A stretch of DNA of 22,368 nucleotides from the NCBI GenBank assembly GCA_964528825.1, contig CAZGVB010000025.1, positions 1 through 22,368 of the forward strand, in the 5' to 3' direction. Positions within the stretch are counted from its first letter, which is position 1; each line of letters opens with the position of its first letter. Origin of the DNA: RGIG5612 sp964528825 (GTDB lineage: Bacteria; Bacillota; Clostridia; Lachnospirales; Lachnospiraceae). Of this stretch, positions 7,035 through 15,051 are shown in pieces. The notes below the pieces were generated by a model. It did no database searches and was not told the origin of the DNA. It saw only the letters and a list, made by a program, of their open reading frames with translations. The position numbers and the translations under genes are program-made.

Positions 7035-8336
7035 TTATCCTATGATTCTTCTTACATCGAGGATAGGAGCATAGTACATGCTGTTAATGGTAACCGTTGC
7101 GCCCGGATAAGGTGCATGTACCTTGAGACCATCGCCGACATATAATGCAACATGTCCCGAATATATGATGATATCACCCGGCTGAATATCCGAAAGCGGA
7201 ACCGAATATCCCGCATATGCCTGTGCATCAGAGCTATAAGAGAGACTGTAACCGAATGCTGCATAAACGCATGCGGTAAATCCCGAACAATCAACACCTG
7301 TTGAAAGAGAATGTCCGCCGCTCACATAAGGAAGCCAGCCTGCGAATGAACAAGCATAATCGACAACTGCCTGTCTTAAGGATGCAACGTCATCGGATAC
7401 ATAAGATGTGTCACTTGAGTTATCCTGCCAGGTTTCTTCTTCCCATGTGGTCTCCTCAGCCCAAGTCTCCTCTTCCCATGTATTATCTTCCCAAGAGGTC
7501 TCTTCAGCCCATGTCTCTTCTTCTGTCCATGTCTCTTCTGCAGCGGCTGCTGCCTCAACTGCTGCTTCCTCAGCGGCTATTCTTTCAGCCTCCTCGGCAA
7601 GATCCTCCATAAGCTGCTTTGCTATTTCCACGCCTTCTGTGTTGGCTGCAATATCCTCTGCAGATACCGCATATCTTTTGCCTGTTACGATCTCGGCATA
7701 CTCTGAGCTGACATATCCGCTTCCAACACCTTCTATCTCAATAGCTGTCCATTGCTCATTATCCGCATTCAGTAATGTATGTACAGAATCTGCGGGAATA
7801 ACGCAAAGTATGTCAGATTCTTCATCCGCATACATACGAAGGTTGACTGCCTCCTCGGCAACATGTACCGACTGAACGCTCTCTGCCTCACCGGAAAGCA
7901 TCCTTGCATCCTCGCCATAAGCAAAATCTGTGCTGTATACATAGCCTTCCGCATCGCCGGATTCTATAAGCACCCATCCGTTTTCCTCGGACTTATATGT
8001 GGCAACGCCGTATTCATAGATAACGCCTGCTATATCACTTTGTGAATCTGCCTGTGTATAGATAGTACTCTTCGAAGCTGTGCAGATGATGGTCTTGCCT
8101 TCGTATCCGCCGTCAGCGTTTATATATTCGTCATCGTCATAAGCATCTGCGATGCCCACTGTCTCATTTTGAGCTGCACTCTCATCTATTACTGCCGCTC
8201 TGTCATCTACCTGCGTCTCTTCACTGAGATTGTCTGCGACGGCACTGAATATAAGCATAAATGAAATACCGATTATTGCGATAAATATTATGATGGTAAA
8301 TAGTGCGGGATTTTTTACTGTCATTCTTCTGTTCAT
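7035..8336 (-). CDS. Secreted or anchored NlpC/P60 cell-wall hydrolase with SH3b domains
   Basis: A predicted D,L-endopeptidase cutting stem peptides of peptidoglycan. The 433-residue protein has an N-terminal membrane segment (about 13-33), two SH3b-like wall-binding domains (about 78-141 and 155-216), an Ala/Glu-rich helix (about 225-268), a Trp/acidic repeat (268-305) and a C-terminal NlpC/P60 domain (about 315-433). The catalytic Cys is in DCSGF (350), the His in SGHVALY (395) and the third residue in VHAPY (407). I chose the ATG at 8336 because AAAGGTGAAA lies at proper spacing; a GTG four codons earlier falls inside that ribosome binding site. It is a single-gene unit with its own promoter and WalR-like boxes, and a hairpin behind it. 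Confidence 0.95.
   Translation of the reverse strand: MNRRMTVKNPALFTIIIFIAIIGISFMLIFSAVADNLSEETQVDDRAAVIDESAAQNETVGIADAYDDDEYINADGGYEGKTIICTASKSTIYTQADSQSDIAGVIYEYGVATYKSEENGWVLIESGDAEGYVYSTDFAYGEDARMLSGEAESVQSVHVAEEAVNLRMYADEESDILCVIPADSVHTLLNADNEQWTAIEIEGVGSGYVSSEYAEIVTGKRYAVSAEDIAANTEGVEIAKQLMEDLAEEAERIAAEEAAVEAAAAAEETWTEEETWAEETSWEDNTWEEETWAEETTWEEETWQDNSSDTSYVSDDVASLRQAVVDYACSFAGWLPYVSGGHSLSTGVDCSGFTACVYAAFGYSLSYSSDAQAYAGYSVPLSDIQPGDIIIYSGHVALYVGDGLKVHAPYPGATVTINSMYYAPILDVRRIIG
7422..7535 (-). repeat. Tandem Trp/acidic repeat in the NlpC/P60 protein
   Basis: Seven Trp residues occur every 5-6 positions in units such as ETWTEE, ETWAEE, TSWEDN and TTWEEE, about 36 residues in all. The coding DNA is correspondingly repetitive (roughly 15-18 bp units). 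It lies between the helical linker and the catalytic domain. Confidence 0.8.
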
Positions 8337-8377
8337 AAAAAATTTCACCTTTACTTCTTTAACTTTTTTCGTAAAAT

Positions 8378-8394
8378 ATTACATTTCTGTTACG
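8378..8394 (-). promoter_or_regulatory. Second WalR-like box, downstream of the promoter
   Basis: On the minus strand CGTAAC-AGAAA-TGTAAT matches TGTWAH-N5-TGTWAH at all but one base. It would lie around +5 to +21 of the transcript, a position more suited to modulation or repression. Confidence 0.45.
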
Positions 8395-8405
8395 AAACTG
8401 TTGTA

Positions 8406-8434
8406 AATATACCATCTGTGTTTTTTTATGTCAA
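8406..8434 (-). promoter_or_regulatory. Strong sigma-A promoter of the NlpC/P60 gene
   Basis: A perfect -35 TTGACA (8434-8429), a 17-base spacer that is A-rich, and -10 TATATT (8411-8406). Transcription would start near 8399, giving a leader of about 60 bases before the ATG at 8336. Confidence 0.8.
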
Positions 8435-8462
8435 CAGTAAATATTAAAAATTCCTTTAAATT

Positions 8463-8479
8463 GTTACAAAATTGTTACA
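8463..8479 (-). promoter_or_regulatory. WalR (YycF)-type operator upstream of the NlpC/P60 promoter
   Basis: On the minus strand TGTAAC-AATTT-TGTAAC fits the published WalR/YycF consensus TGTWAH-N5-TGTWAH at every position. It lies 29 bases upstream of the -35, centred near -72. WalRK controls wall hydrolases in Bacillus, Staphylococcus and Streptococcus, which suits an NlpC/P60 target. No walRK gene lies in this window. Confidence 0.65.
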
Positions 8480-8555
8480 TTCATCTTGCGCGTACAGTAC
8501 TAAAAATTGTCTGAATGAAAGTTTTGCAGGTGATCGCCCTACAGTAACTTTTAAG

Positions 8556-8604
8556 ATATATATCAAAATGGCGGAGCATATTGCCCCGCCATTTTGATAT
8601 ATAT
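8556..8604 (-). terminator. 19-bp stem hairpin downstream of the TPM gene
   Basis: ATATATATCAAAATGGCGG (8556-8574) and its exact complement (8586-8604) enclose an 11-base loop, 69 bases after the TPM stop. The GGCGG/CCGCC core is followed on both strands by ATTTTGATATATAT, so it could end transcription in either direction. Confidence 0.75.
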
Positions 8605-8672
8605 TAATACTCTTATGCGATTATATATGTGAATACATTTATGCGATCATATGACGATTTCTGCCGGTCATA

Positions 8673-9542
8673 TCAGAATCTGTGACCGCCGCCTCCGCCG
8701 CCTCCGCTGTGGCCGCCGCCTCCGCCGCCACTGCCTCCGCTGCCGCCTCCGCCGCCAGCGATAACTATAACATGGCTGGATATCTTTTTCTTTCTTATAT
8801 TAGAGCAGGATACCTCCTTATTTCCCATGCCCTTCTCAATCTCACCCGTATTGGCAATCCTTGTAGAGGAGACCGAAGACATGATGATATAGCATATGAG
8901 CAGGCCGCCTATAAGAGCTATGATGGCACAGCCTATAATTTTTATCGGTGATGCGACCTTTCCGCCCTGCAGCACGGTAGCGATCAGATCAAATCCTTCA
9001 GATGCGCACTGCGCATATTCTTCATCTGAGGCATATTGATATATCCTTGCCGTGATCGTATCTGCCTTGCCCGTATCCAATACTTTGTAGACATTTTGAG
9101 AGGAATATATGTATATAACACGATTATCCATATCAATAAGTAATACTACATAATCCTCGCTGCCGAATAATGCATATCCCGCAGTATCGGCATAATCCTC
9201 AGCCGTGCCGGCATTGGAATCTGTTGTCACAAAAAGCACGTTGGCATATTCTGTGATCGGCTTCATGCTCTCAAGCAGGCTGTCTGTCTCATCGCTGTAC
9301 AGCAGCGCGGCATCATCTTCTATCACGGCCTCGTATCCCGTAGTACCGTTGGTATAATATTCACCGTCTGCAAATACAGATCCTACCGTACAAAATGTCA
9401 CAAGGAGCATTGCAAAGATCGCGGCAGCAAGCTTTCTGATGCCGTACTTGCGGATACTGTGCTTTCGGATGGCATTATTTTGGATGGCATGCTTTTGGTC
9501 TATATCAATATTTATATTTGTATCTTTAATATCTGGCATCAT
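8673..9542 (-). CDS. TPM-domain (YgcG-like) membrane protein with Gly/His-rich tail
   Basis: A 289-residue protein: about 38 cytoplasmic residues containing a pentapeptide repeat (19-38), a signal or anchor segment (39-58, ending FADG), an extracytoplasmic TPM-like domain (about 60-195) with ALFGSEDYVVLLIDMDNR, a second membrane helix (about 201-221), a basic stretch and a tail of Gly blocks with His (263-289, ending GGGHRF). Such Gly-rich ends are typical of YgcG/TPM proteins, whose function is poorly known. The start overlaps the stop of the zinc-ribbon gene (ATGA) behind a GGAGGTGA site, so the two are translated together. A second ATG directly follows the first. The short Gly codon run GCC-rich region is low-complexity, and TPM assignment is by overall pattern. 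Confidence 0.78.
   Translation of the reverse strand: MMPDIKDTNINIDIDQKHAIQNNAIRKHSIRKYGIRKLAAAIFAMLLVTFCTVGSVFADGEYYTNGTTGYEAVIEDDAALLYSDETDSLLESMKPITEYANVLFVTTDSNAGTAEDYADTAGYALFGSEDYVVLLIDMDNRVIYIYSSQNVYKVLDTGKADTITARIYQYASDEEYAQCASEGFDLIATVLQGGKVASPIKIIGCAIIALIGGLLICYIIMSSVSSTRIANTGEIEKGMGNKEVSCSNIRKKKISSHVIVIAGGGGGSGGSGGGGGGHSGGGGGGGHRF
9429..9488 (-). repeat. Four 15-bp tandem repeats in the 5' part of the TPM gene
   Basis: They encode AIQNN, AIRKH, SIRKY and GIRKL at residues 19-38, just before the membrane segment. The consensus is [AGS]-I-[RQ]-[KN]-x, giving a basic stretch on the cytoplasmic side. Confidence 0.7.
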
Positions 9543-11107
9543 CTGTCACCTCCCCTTTTGCCAAGCTGCGGAAGGCTTCTGAGTGCATCCTTATTATGTA
9601 CGGCAAACATCATCCAATACGATATGGCACTGCATATGCCCGAGATGATCATGCATATATAGTAATACAGATCTCGTACGGGATTCCATATAAGTGCCGC
9701 CACACAGACAACTATGGACAATATACTGAATACCAGCGCAGGAGCATATTTGCCGCCCTTTTTACCGGTAGACAGTTTTTTCCTTTTTGCCTTTTTCGAG
9801 TAATGGATTATGCATACAACGATCAAAACCACTGTCACTGCCAGCAATGCCAGGACCTGAATAAAGTAAAATGCCACCGCCGCGATGACCGGAGCGATCC
9901 AAAGCAGGTCCGGCTTGCTTCCCTTCCTGCCGTTTCCGAATTGCATGCCTGTCATATTCTTGACAGCAAAAAATGTGCCTATAGCAGAGAGTATGAGCAC
10001 GACTATAGCTGCCGCCTGAGCTGTAGGTGTGATAAGAAAATAGAGCAATATAAAAAGAGGAATTGCTATCGCAAGAGTACCTATGAGCAGACGCTTATTG
10101 TCTATCGGGATATCTGCCGCTATCTTGCCGCTCTGTCCGTTTATTACGGCATAGCTGACCTTTTTGTTGCTCTTGTTTCTTGCGCTTATGAACCATACCG
10201 GATACATTGCTTTACCCGAGTTTACATCGAAGCCCGGCAAGCTCTCTGCCACAACTCCTGCGGTAACACCCAGCTTTGGCGCGATATCGCCCGATGCTAT
10301 GTCTGCCATGACCGTCGCAGCGTCACCTTCGTACTGTTCTGCCGGAACATTGCCTGCATCAGCATAAAAACCGCTCATATATGATGCCTGATAAGCTGTA
10401 GCCATTGACGAGTCAAATGGCGCTATAGCACGGCTGAGATCATCCGGAAAACTATTCGAGCCGTCAAATTCTATGCCGTCACCTTTAGCATATATATTTG
10501 CGGAAATTTCATATTCGGTAACAAGCATTCCTGCGGGCACAGGCGTCTGTTCGGTCTTTTTTACCTTTATATCACCCTGCGTCTCGGCGCCATATGTCCA
10601 ATATGGCATATAGATACCTCTTACCTTCTCAATATCCATATGTCTCATGTAAGAGGGTGCAAATATTGCGCTTTTTATTTTCTTTTTATATATATCCGCA
10701 GCCTGTTCCTTCGTGATCTTGAAAGGAATGATATATTTCGGCTTCATTTCCTTAGAGACTCTTGATTCAAGCAATACAGACGATCCGCAATAGCTGCAGA
10801 AGGTTGCCGCTGTCTCCTCTGTGGTATAGAGCTCACCGCCGCATTGAGGACAGGTATATGTGATCACCTCGATAAAATCCTGTTCCTTGCCGCTTTGAGA
10901 GGTGCCTTTGGCGGATGCCTCGTCTCCCTCATCTGCAGATGAAGGTGCCTCGGCAAAGCCCTTTTGCTCTTCGGCCTTGATATCACCCTCACGCTGCATC
11001 TGCGTCAGCTGCTCTTGGGTATATTTGGTTTCACAATACGGACAGATATAGCTCTGCGTACCCGGATCAAAGGGTATATCTGCACCGCAGCATTTGCATT
11101 TGAGCAT
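9539..11107 (-). CDS. Double zinc-ribbon, multi-pass membrane protein
   Basis: A 522-residue protein with two N-terminal zinc ribbons: CKCC...CPYC (Cys 4, 7, 22, 25) and CPQC...CSYC (Cys 86, 89, 104, 107), joined by an acidic, Ser-rich linker. A soluble middle part (about 120-335) follows, with PYWTYGAETQGD near 168-179, then about six membrane helices (about 340-503). I recognise the general TFIIB-type zinc-ribbon membrane protein pattern seen beside TPM proteins in Firmicutes but know no defined function. The ATG follows AAAGGAAGATCTGAAA. It is coupled to the TPM gene by ATGA. The 149-bp gap upstream shows no clear promoter. Confidence 0.75.
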   Translation of the reverse strand: MLKCKCCGADIPFDPGTQSYICPYCETKYTQEQLTQMQREGDIKAEEQKGFAEAPSSADEGDEASAKGTSQSGKEQDFIEVITYTCPQCGGELYTTEETAATFCSYCGSSVLLESRVSKEMKPKYIIPFKITKEQAADIYKKKIKSAIFAPSYMRHMDIEKVRGIYMPYWTYGAETQGDIKVKKTEQTPVPAGMLVTEYEISANIYAKGDGIEFDGSNSFPDDLSRAIAPFDSSMATAYQASYMSGFYADAGNVPAEQYEGDAATVMADIASGDIAPKLGVTAGVVAESLPGFDVNSGKAMYPVWFISARNKSNKKVSYAVINGQSGKIAADIPIDNKRLLIGTLAIAIPLFILLYFLITPTAQAAAIVVLILSAIGTFFAVKNMTGMQFGNGRKGSKPDLLWIAPVIAAVAFYFIQVLALLAVTVVLIVVCIIHYSKKAKRKKLSTGKKGGKYAPALVFSILSIVVCVAALIWNPVRDLYYYICMIISGICSAISYWMMFAVHNKDALRSLPQLGKRGGDR

Positions 11108-11256
11108 TTTCAGATCTTCCTTTCATATTTAAGCTGTGCCGCATTTATACGGCTATGCATTGCCTTTTCATTTTTGCTGTTATATTTTTTCTTGGCTCTC
11201 ATATATTTAGGATGTTGGGGATGAAGGGTATTTTGAATCCAATGATATCCGGATCG

Positions 11257-12609
11257 CTACTTACTCAATACCTCAATAGCCTTTTGCAGCTGAGTATCCT
11301 CATCCTCATCCAATGTGCCATCATCATATGCATCCTCAGGCAGAGAGACCTCTATGTCCGGTGTGATGCCGACACCATGGATGCTGTCACCGCTCGGCGT
11401 ATAATATTGCCTTGTCGTAAATTTAAGTCCCGATCCGTCATAAAGCTGATATATGCTCTGCACTATGCCCTTTCCGAATGATCGCTCTCCGATGATAGTG
11501 GCCATGCCGTAGTCCTGTATAGCTCCTACGAATACCTCAGATGCCGAGGCCGAATTGCCGTTTATAAGGACCGCCATAGGTATCTCGAGGCTGTGAGCAG
11601 CGTCCGAATTTTCTGTCTTTATGGTGCCGTTTTTGTCCTTGACTGTCATTATGACGCCCTCCGGCAGCACTCTGTCGGCCATTGCCACTACTGTATCATA
11701 ATCTCCTCCGGGATTGTCACGCAGATCCAATATAACGGCTTCCATGCCCTGTTCAGTCAGCTCATCTATAGCCGTGTTAAACTGTTCTGTCGTCACCGTA
11801 TCGAATTCGGCGATGTATATATATCCGATCCTTTCGTCGATCATCCTATATGTAACTGTCTCCATGGAGATGCTTGCTCTCTCGACAGTCATAGATATAC
11901 GCTCTCCGTCTCTTTCTATGACAAGATCGACGCTCGTGCCGACCTCTCCCTTTACGGCACTTACCAGCTCATCAAGTGACTCGAAGGAATCTATTCCACC
12001 GGCCTCTACTATCAGGTCACCTACCAAAATACCTGCTTCCTTCGCCGGCGTATCATCAAAGACCTTATATACCTCTGCATATGAATCGTCATTCCAAAAA
12101 ACACTCACGCCTATACCCGCATATATACCGGAGACAGATTCCTGCATGCTTTTAAATTCCTCCGGAGTATAATATGCCGCATATTTGTCGCCAAGTGCCG
12201 ATACAAGGCCGTCTGCTATGCCTTCCTCGAGAGCATCCTCATCGACATCCCATAAAAAGTTTTTGTTTATATATTCCTTTATGGTCTCGACCTTTTTTAT
12301 ATATGCTGACTCGCCGTCATCCTCTCCGACGATCCTGACTCCTATGAAGATAAGTGACGCAATACATACTATCAGCATAGCTGCCGCGCCTATGATCATA
12401 CCTACCCAAATGGGCGGTCTCTTTTTCTTCCTTTTCTGATTTCTTATCCTTTTATCGCTTCCTATCGACTTTTCACTTACAGATGTACCCTGAGCCTGCG
12501 CTGCAGCCGTCTCACAGTCACTTGAATCTGCATATTTCCCGCTCTCCTGTTCTTTATCCTCTGTACTTTCAATGTCTGTTATGTATTGTATATCTTTTTC
12601 CTGATCCAA
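11257..12609 (-). CDS. S41 C-terminal processing protease (CtpA/CtpB type) with PDZ domain
   Basis: Membrane-anchored serine protease with a Ser/Lys dyad that trims exported proteins from the C-terminus. The 450-residue protein has a 65-residue acidic then Lys/Arg-rich cytoplasmic head, one membrane helix (about 67-92), a PDZ domain (about 160-245) and the S41 core (about 260-420). Motifs are DLRDNPGG (295-302), NGNSASASE with the nucleophile at about Ser355, and SFGKGIVQ with Lys380 and Gln384. The start is TTG (12609-12607) behind AAAGGAAT; the next in-frame Met is inside the membrane helix, so TTG is the only sensible choice. It follows the ftsEX-M23 unit but is separated by a terminator. 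CtpA/CtpB-type proteases often act on wall hydrolase systems. Confidence 0.95.
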   Translation of the reverse strand: MDQEKDIQYITDIESTEDKEQESGKYADSSDCETAAAQAQGTSVSEKSIGSDKRIRNQKRKKKRPPIWVGMIIGAAAMLIVCIASLIFIGVRIVGEDDGESAYIKKVETIKEYINKNFLWDVDEDALEEGIADGLVSALGDKYAAYYTPEEFKSMQESVSGIYAGIGVSVFWNDDSYAEVYKVFDDTPAKEAGILVGDLIVEAGGIDSFESLDELVSAVKGEVGTSVDLVIERDGERISMTVERASISMETVTYRMIDERIGYIYIAEFDTVTTEQFNTAIDELTEQGMEAVILDLRDNPGGDYDTVVAMADRVLPEGVIMTVKDKNGTIKTENSDAAHSLEIPMAVLINGNSASASEVFVGAIQDYGMATIIGERSFGKGIVQSIYQLYDGSGLKFTTRQYYTPSGDSIHGVGITPDIEVSLPEDAYDDGTLDEDEDTQLQKAIEVLSK

Positions 12610-12650
12610 CGCTTTATTCCTTTGTTTTATTTCTTCGTCTTGTTTCTTCT

Positions 12651-12684
12651 TAAAAAATAAGCAGCTCCGGATGACCGGAGCCGC
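12651..12684 (-). terminator. Intrinsic terminator of the ftsEX-M23 operon
   Basis: On the minus strand GCGGCTCCGG, loop TCAT and CCGGAGCTGC pair over 10 bp with one G-U, followed by TTATTTTTTA. This is the most classical terminator in the window, 96 bases after the M23 stop. Confidence 0.88.
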
Positions 12685-12779
12685 CTGTTAAGCTTTATTT
12701 ATAACCGTCCTCCGCGCATTTATGAAATTCTCATATTTGTGCTTTTACGGGGATATTTTATCAATACCTTTTACCTTTA

Positions 12780-14126
12780 TCAATAGTAAGCGAGCGGATC
12801 TACGAACGCTGCCACAGAATATGCGTCGCTGTTGCCCTTGCTCACACCAAAATGAAGATGAGAGCCCGTACTGTATATTCCCGTAGCACCGACATATCCG
12901 ACTACCTGTCCCTGCGATACATATGATCCTACCGAAACGGGAGCCTGCTGGCACATATGATGATATTCCGTAAAGAGACCGTCTCCGTGATAGAATATTA
13001 CTGTCCATCCTATGGCATTGCTCCAATAGTTTGAAAGTACCACGCCGTCTGCCACAGCCATGATCGGAGTGCCTGAAGGAGCATAGATATCAATGCCCTG
13101 ATGATAGGATGATGCTCCGGATATCTGCATTACATCCCAGTCTACGTCTGCCCTGTATCCGAAATATGATGTGATAAAGCTGTATCCCGAAAGCGGCCAT
13201 ATGAATCCCGAGCTTGAATATGAACCCGAGCCTCCTGATGATCCGCTATTATCGTAATTTGCGATAATTGAATTTATGGCACTCTGATTTTCTTCTATTT
13301 CCGAATTAAAGGAATCTATGATAGCCTGAGCCTCATCCATCTCCCTTTGGTCGTTTGCAAGCTGTTCCTCCTGTGTGGCCTTTATCTCTTCATAAAAGGC
13401 CTCCTGTGCCTTTTGCGCATCCTCGAGTGCCTGTATCTCCTGCATCTGCTCCTCGACAAGCGCTGCCTGCTCCTCGACCTCTTTTTTCTTTTCGGCTACA
13501 TCATCCTGATCCTTCTTTACATCCTCGACCAGATCCCTTATCGAATCCATGATCTCGCGGTCGTAATCGGACAGCTCCAGCAGATATTGTATCTTTGCTA
13601 TCGCATCGCTGAATGTACCTGCGGTGAATATAGCCTCGAAATATGAATTGCCTACATTTTCGTAAAGGTATTGTATCCTCAGACTCATAAGGCTGTATTG
13701 ATAGGATATATCCTCTTCTTTTTCCTCAATCTGCTTATCAAGGTCGCTGATGGTCTCCTCAAGATCGGCTATCGTAGCATTTAATTCATCTACCTCAGCC
13801 TGCTTCTCGGCCTTTTGCTGTTCATAATCGCTTATGATCGCAGCTATGCTGTTCAGCTCCTCCTGAAGTGTATCTATATATTCGGATATGCTCGCTATGG
13901 AATCCTCAAGCTCACTTATACGCTCTCTTTCAGATGCTATCTGCTCTTCAAGCTCAGCATTTCTTGCCTCAAGATCGCTTTTTTCATCCGCAGAGACGGG
14001 CATGATAAGCATTGACATTATCAAGATAAGCGACATGCAGACATATCGCATTCTCTTGAATCCGTTCTTAAATGTACCTTCAGACGCGTTATTGATACTT
14101 TCCGGTAATCCTTTGAACCTTTTCAT
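12780..14126 (-). CDS. Coiled-coil M23 (LytM) peptidoglycan hydrolase, FtsEX partner (PcsB/EnvC-like)
   Basis: A 448-residue secreted protein: signal peptide (about 26-47, cut near VSA-DE), a long two-part coiled coil (about 48-290) and a Ser/Gly linker. The C-terminal M23 domain (about 305-448) has Zn ligands in YHQGID (His342, Asp346) and HLHF (His425) and the YHH segment (389-391). In EnvC, PcsB and CwlO systems the coiled coil binds the extracellular loop of FtsX, and ATP hydrolysis by FtsE switches on wall cleavage. Placement 16 bases after ftsX fits this. I chose the ATG at 14126, behind AGGAAAGGAATTG; the frame can be read from a TTG one codon earlier. The M23 fold means a metallopeptidase rather than the CHAP amidase of true PcsB. 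Confidence 0.95.
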   Translation of the reverse strand: MKRFKGLPESINNASEGTFKNGFKRMRYVCMSLILIMSMLIMPVSADEKSDLEARNAELEEQIASERERISELEDSIASISEYIDTLQEELNSIAAIISDYEQQKAEKQAEVDELNATIADLEETISDLDKQIEEKEEDISYQYSLMSLRIQYLYENVGNSYFEAIFTAGTFSDAIAKIQYLLELSDYDREIMDSIRDLVEDVKKDQDDVAEKKKEVEEQAALVEEQMQEIQALEDAQKAQEAFYEEIKATQEEQLANDQREMDEAQAIIDSFNSEIEENQSAINSIIANYDNSGSSGGSGSYSSSGFIWPLSGYSFITSYFGYRADVDWDVMQISGASSYHQGIDIYAPSGTPIMAVADGVVLSNYWSNAIGWTVIFYHGDGLFTEYHHMCQQAPVSVGSYVSQGQVVGYVGATGIYSTGSHLHFGVSKGNSDAYSVAAFVDPLAYY

Positions 14127-14142
14127 CAATTCCTTTCCTCTG

Positions 14143-15051
14143 TCAAACCTTAATATGCTTTCCGGTCGCTATAGAGCTTCCGATAAATCCTATGCCTGCG
14201 CCGACTATCACTGCTACAGGTATAAGTACGATAAATACCTCCTTAAGCGGCAGGAACGAGACCACGGACGCCACAGCCTGAAATTGCTCTATAAAAAACT
14301 TCATTGCACTGCGATATATGAAGAAAAGCACTGCAAGCGGTATGATGGCACCGATAAGCCCTATTACGATACCTTCGAATACAAACGGGCTCTTTACAAA
14401 GAAGTCGGTGGCACCGACATATTTCATGATCTGCAGCTCTTCCTTACGCAGAGTGATGCCCGTAATAATGGTATTCGTGATAAGGAATATCGATACAGCA
14501 AGCAGCACCGCTATAAGTATGGCGGAGACTGCCGCAACGATCTTTCCTATATCGGACAAGGCACTCGCCGCATGCTCCGACCTGTTGACCTGCCTTACGC
14601 TGTCAATCGTCTCCAGCTTTGATACTACCTCGTCCTGATCATCCAGGCTGTTCAGATATACCTCGAGTGATGCGGAATTGGCAAGCGGATTATTGTCCGC
14701 AAAGCCTTCGGCAAGCTCGGGATATGATGCGAAATATTCGGTCTTGAAATTCTCCCATGCCTCCTCAGCCGACGTATAATCGATATTCTTTACGGTATCC
14801 CATTTCTCTACATCGCTCTTTACGCTCAATATATCGGATTCCGATGTGCCGTCCTCGAAAAAGACCGTAACACAGACATTTCCAGAAACCTGATTAACCA
14901 TATAGCTGAGATTCATGGCAACCGCAATAAACATGCCCATCAGGAAGATACATGCGGCAATGGTCGCTGCCGATGCGATAAAAAATACTTTATTTCTTTT
15001 GATATTGGCAAAGCCCTGACCAAGACAATATCCGAAGGTACTACTTTTCAC
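14143..15051 (-). CDS. ftsX: FtsX, cell-division ABC permease
   Basis: A 302-residue type VII ABC membrane subunit with four membrane segments (about 22-46, 170-197, 222-246 and 270-292) and an extracytoplasmic loop after the first (about 50-165) that would bind the coiled-coil hydrolase encoded next. The RKEELQIMKYVGAT segment is the conserved coupling region contacting FtsE. The start is GTG (15051-15049), preceded by GGAGGACTGATCG, and it overlaps the end of ftsE by 11 bases. Confidence 0.97.
   Translation of the reverse strand: MKSSTFGYCLGQGFANIKRNKVFFIASAATIAACIFLMGMFIAVAMNLSYMVNQVSGNVCVTVFFEDGTSESDILSVKSDVEKWDTVKNIDYTSAEEAWENFKTEYFASYPELAEGFADNNPLANSASLEVYLNSLDDQDEVVSKLETIDSVRQVNRSEHAASALSDIGKIVAAVSAILIAVLLAVSIFLITNTIITGITLRKEELQIMKYVGATDFFVKSPFVFEGIVIGLIGAIIPLAVLFFIYRSAMKFFIEQFQAVASVVSFLPLKEVFIVLIPVAVIVGAGIGFIGSSIATGKHIKV

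Larger units (their letters stand above)
8337..8672. other. 336-bp interval: NlpC/P60 promoter region and terminator of the TPM unit
   Basis: It contains the promoter and WalR-like boxes of the NlpC/P60 gene (8378-8479) and a 19-bp hairpin (8556-8604). An imperfect direct repeat TTATGCGATTATAT / TTATGCGATCATAT (8613-8626 and 8639-8652, starts 26 bases apart) lies just after the TPM stop. I see no coding sequence. Confidence 0.7.

Noticed and set aside
6770..7045. Plus-strand protein of 91 residues
   Set aside because: It reads through the GC hairpin and T-run, overlaps the NlpC/P60 end, and its composition is unlike the true genes.
7301..7875. Extra frames over the NlpC/P60 repeat region, including Ser/Val-rich plus-strand ones
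   Set aside because: Low-complexity repeat DNA keeps several frames open; only the minus frame with SH3b and NlpC/P60 motifs is supported.
8682..8951. Ala/Ser-rich plus-strand protein
   Set aside because: It is the complement of the Gly-codon tail of the TPM gene.
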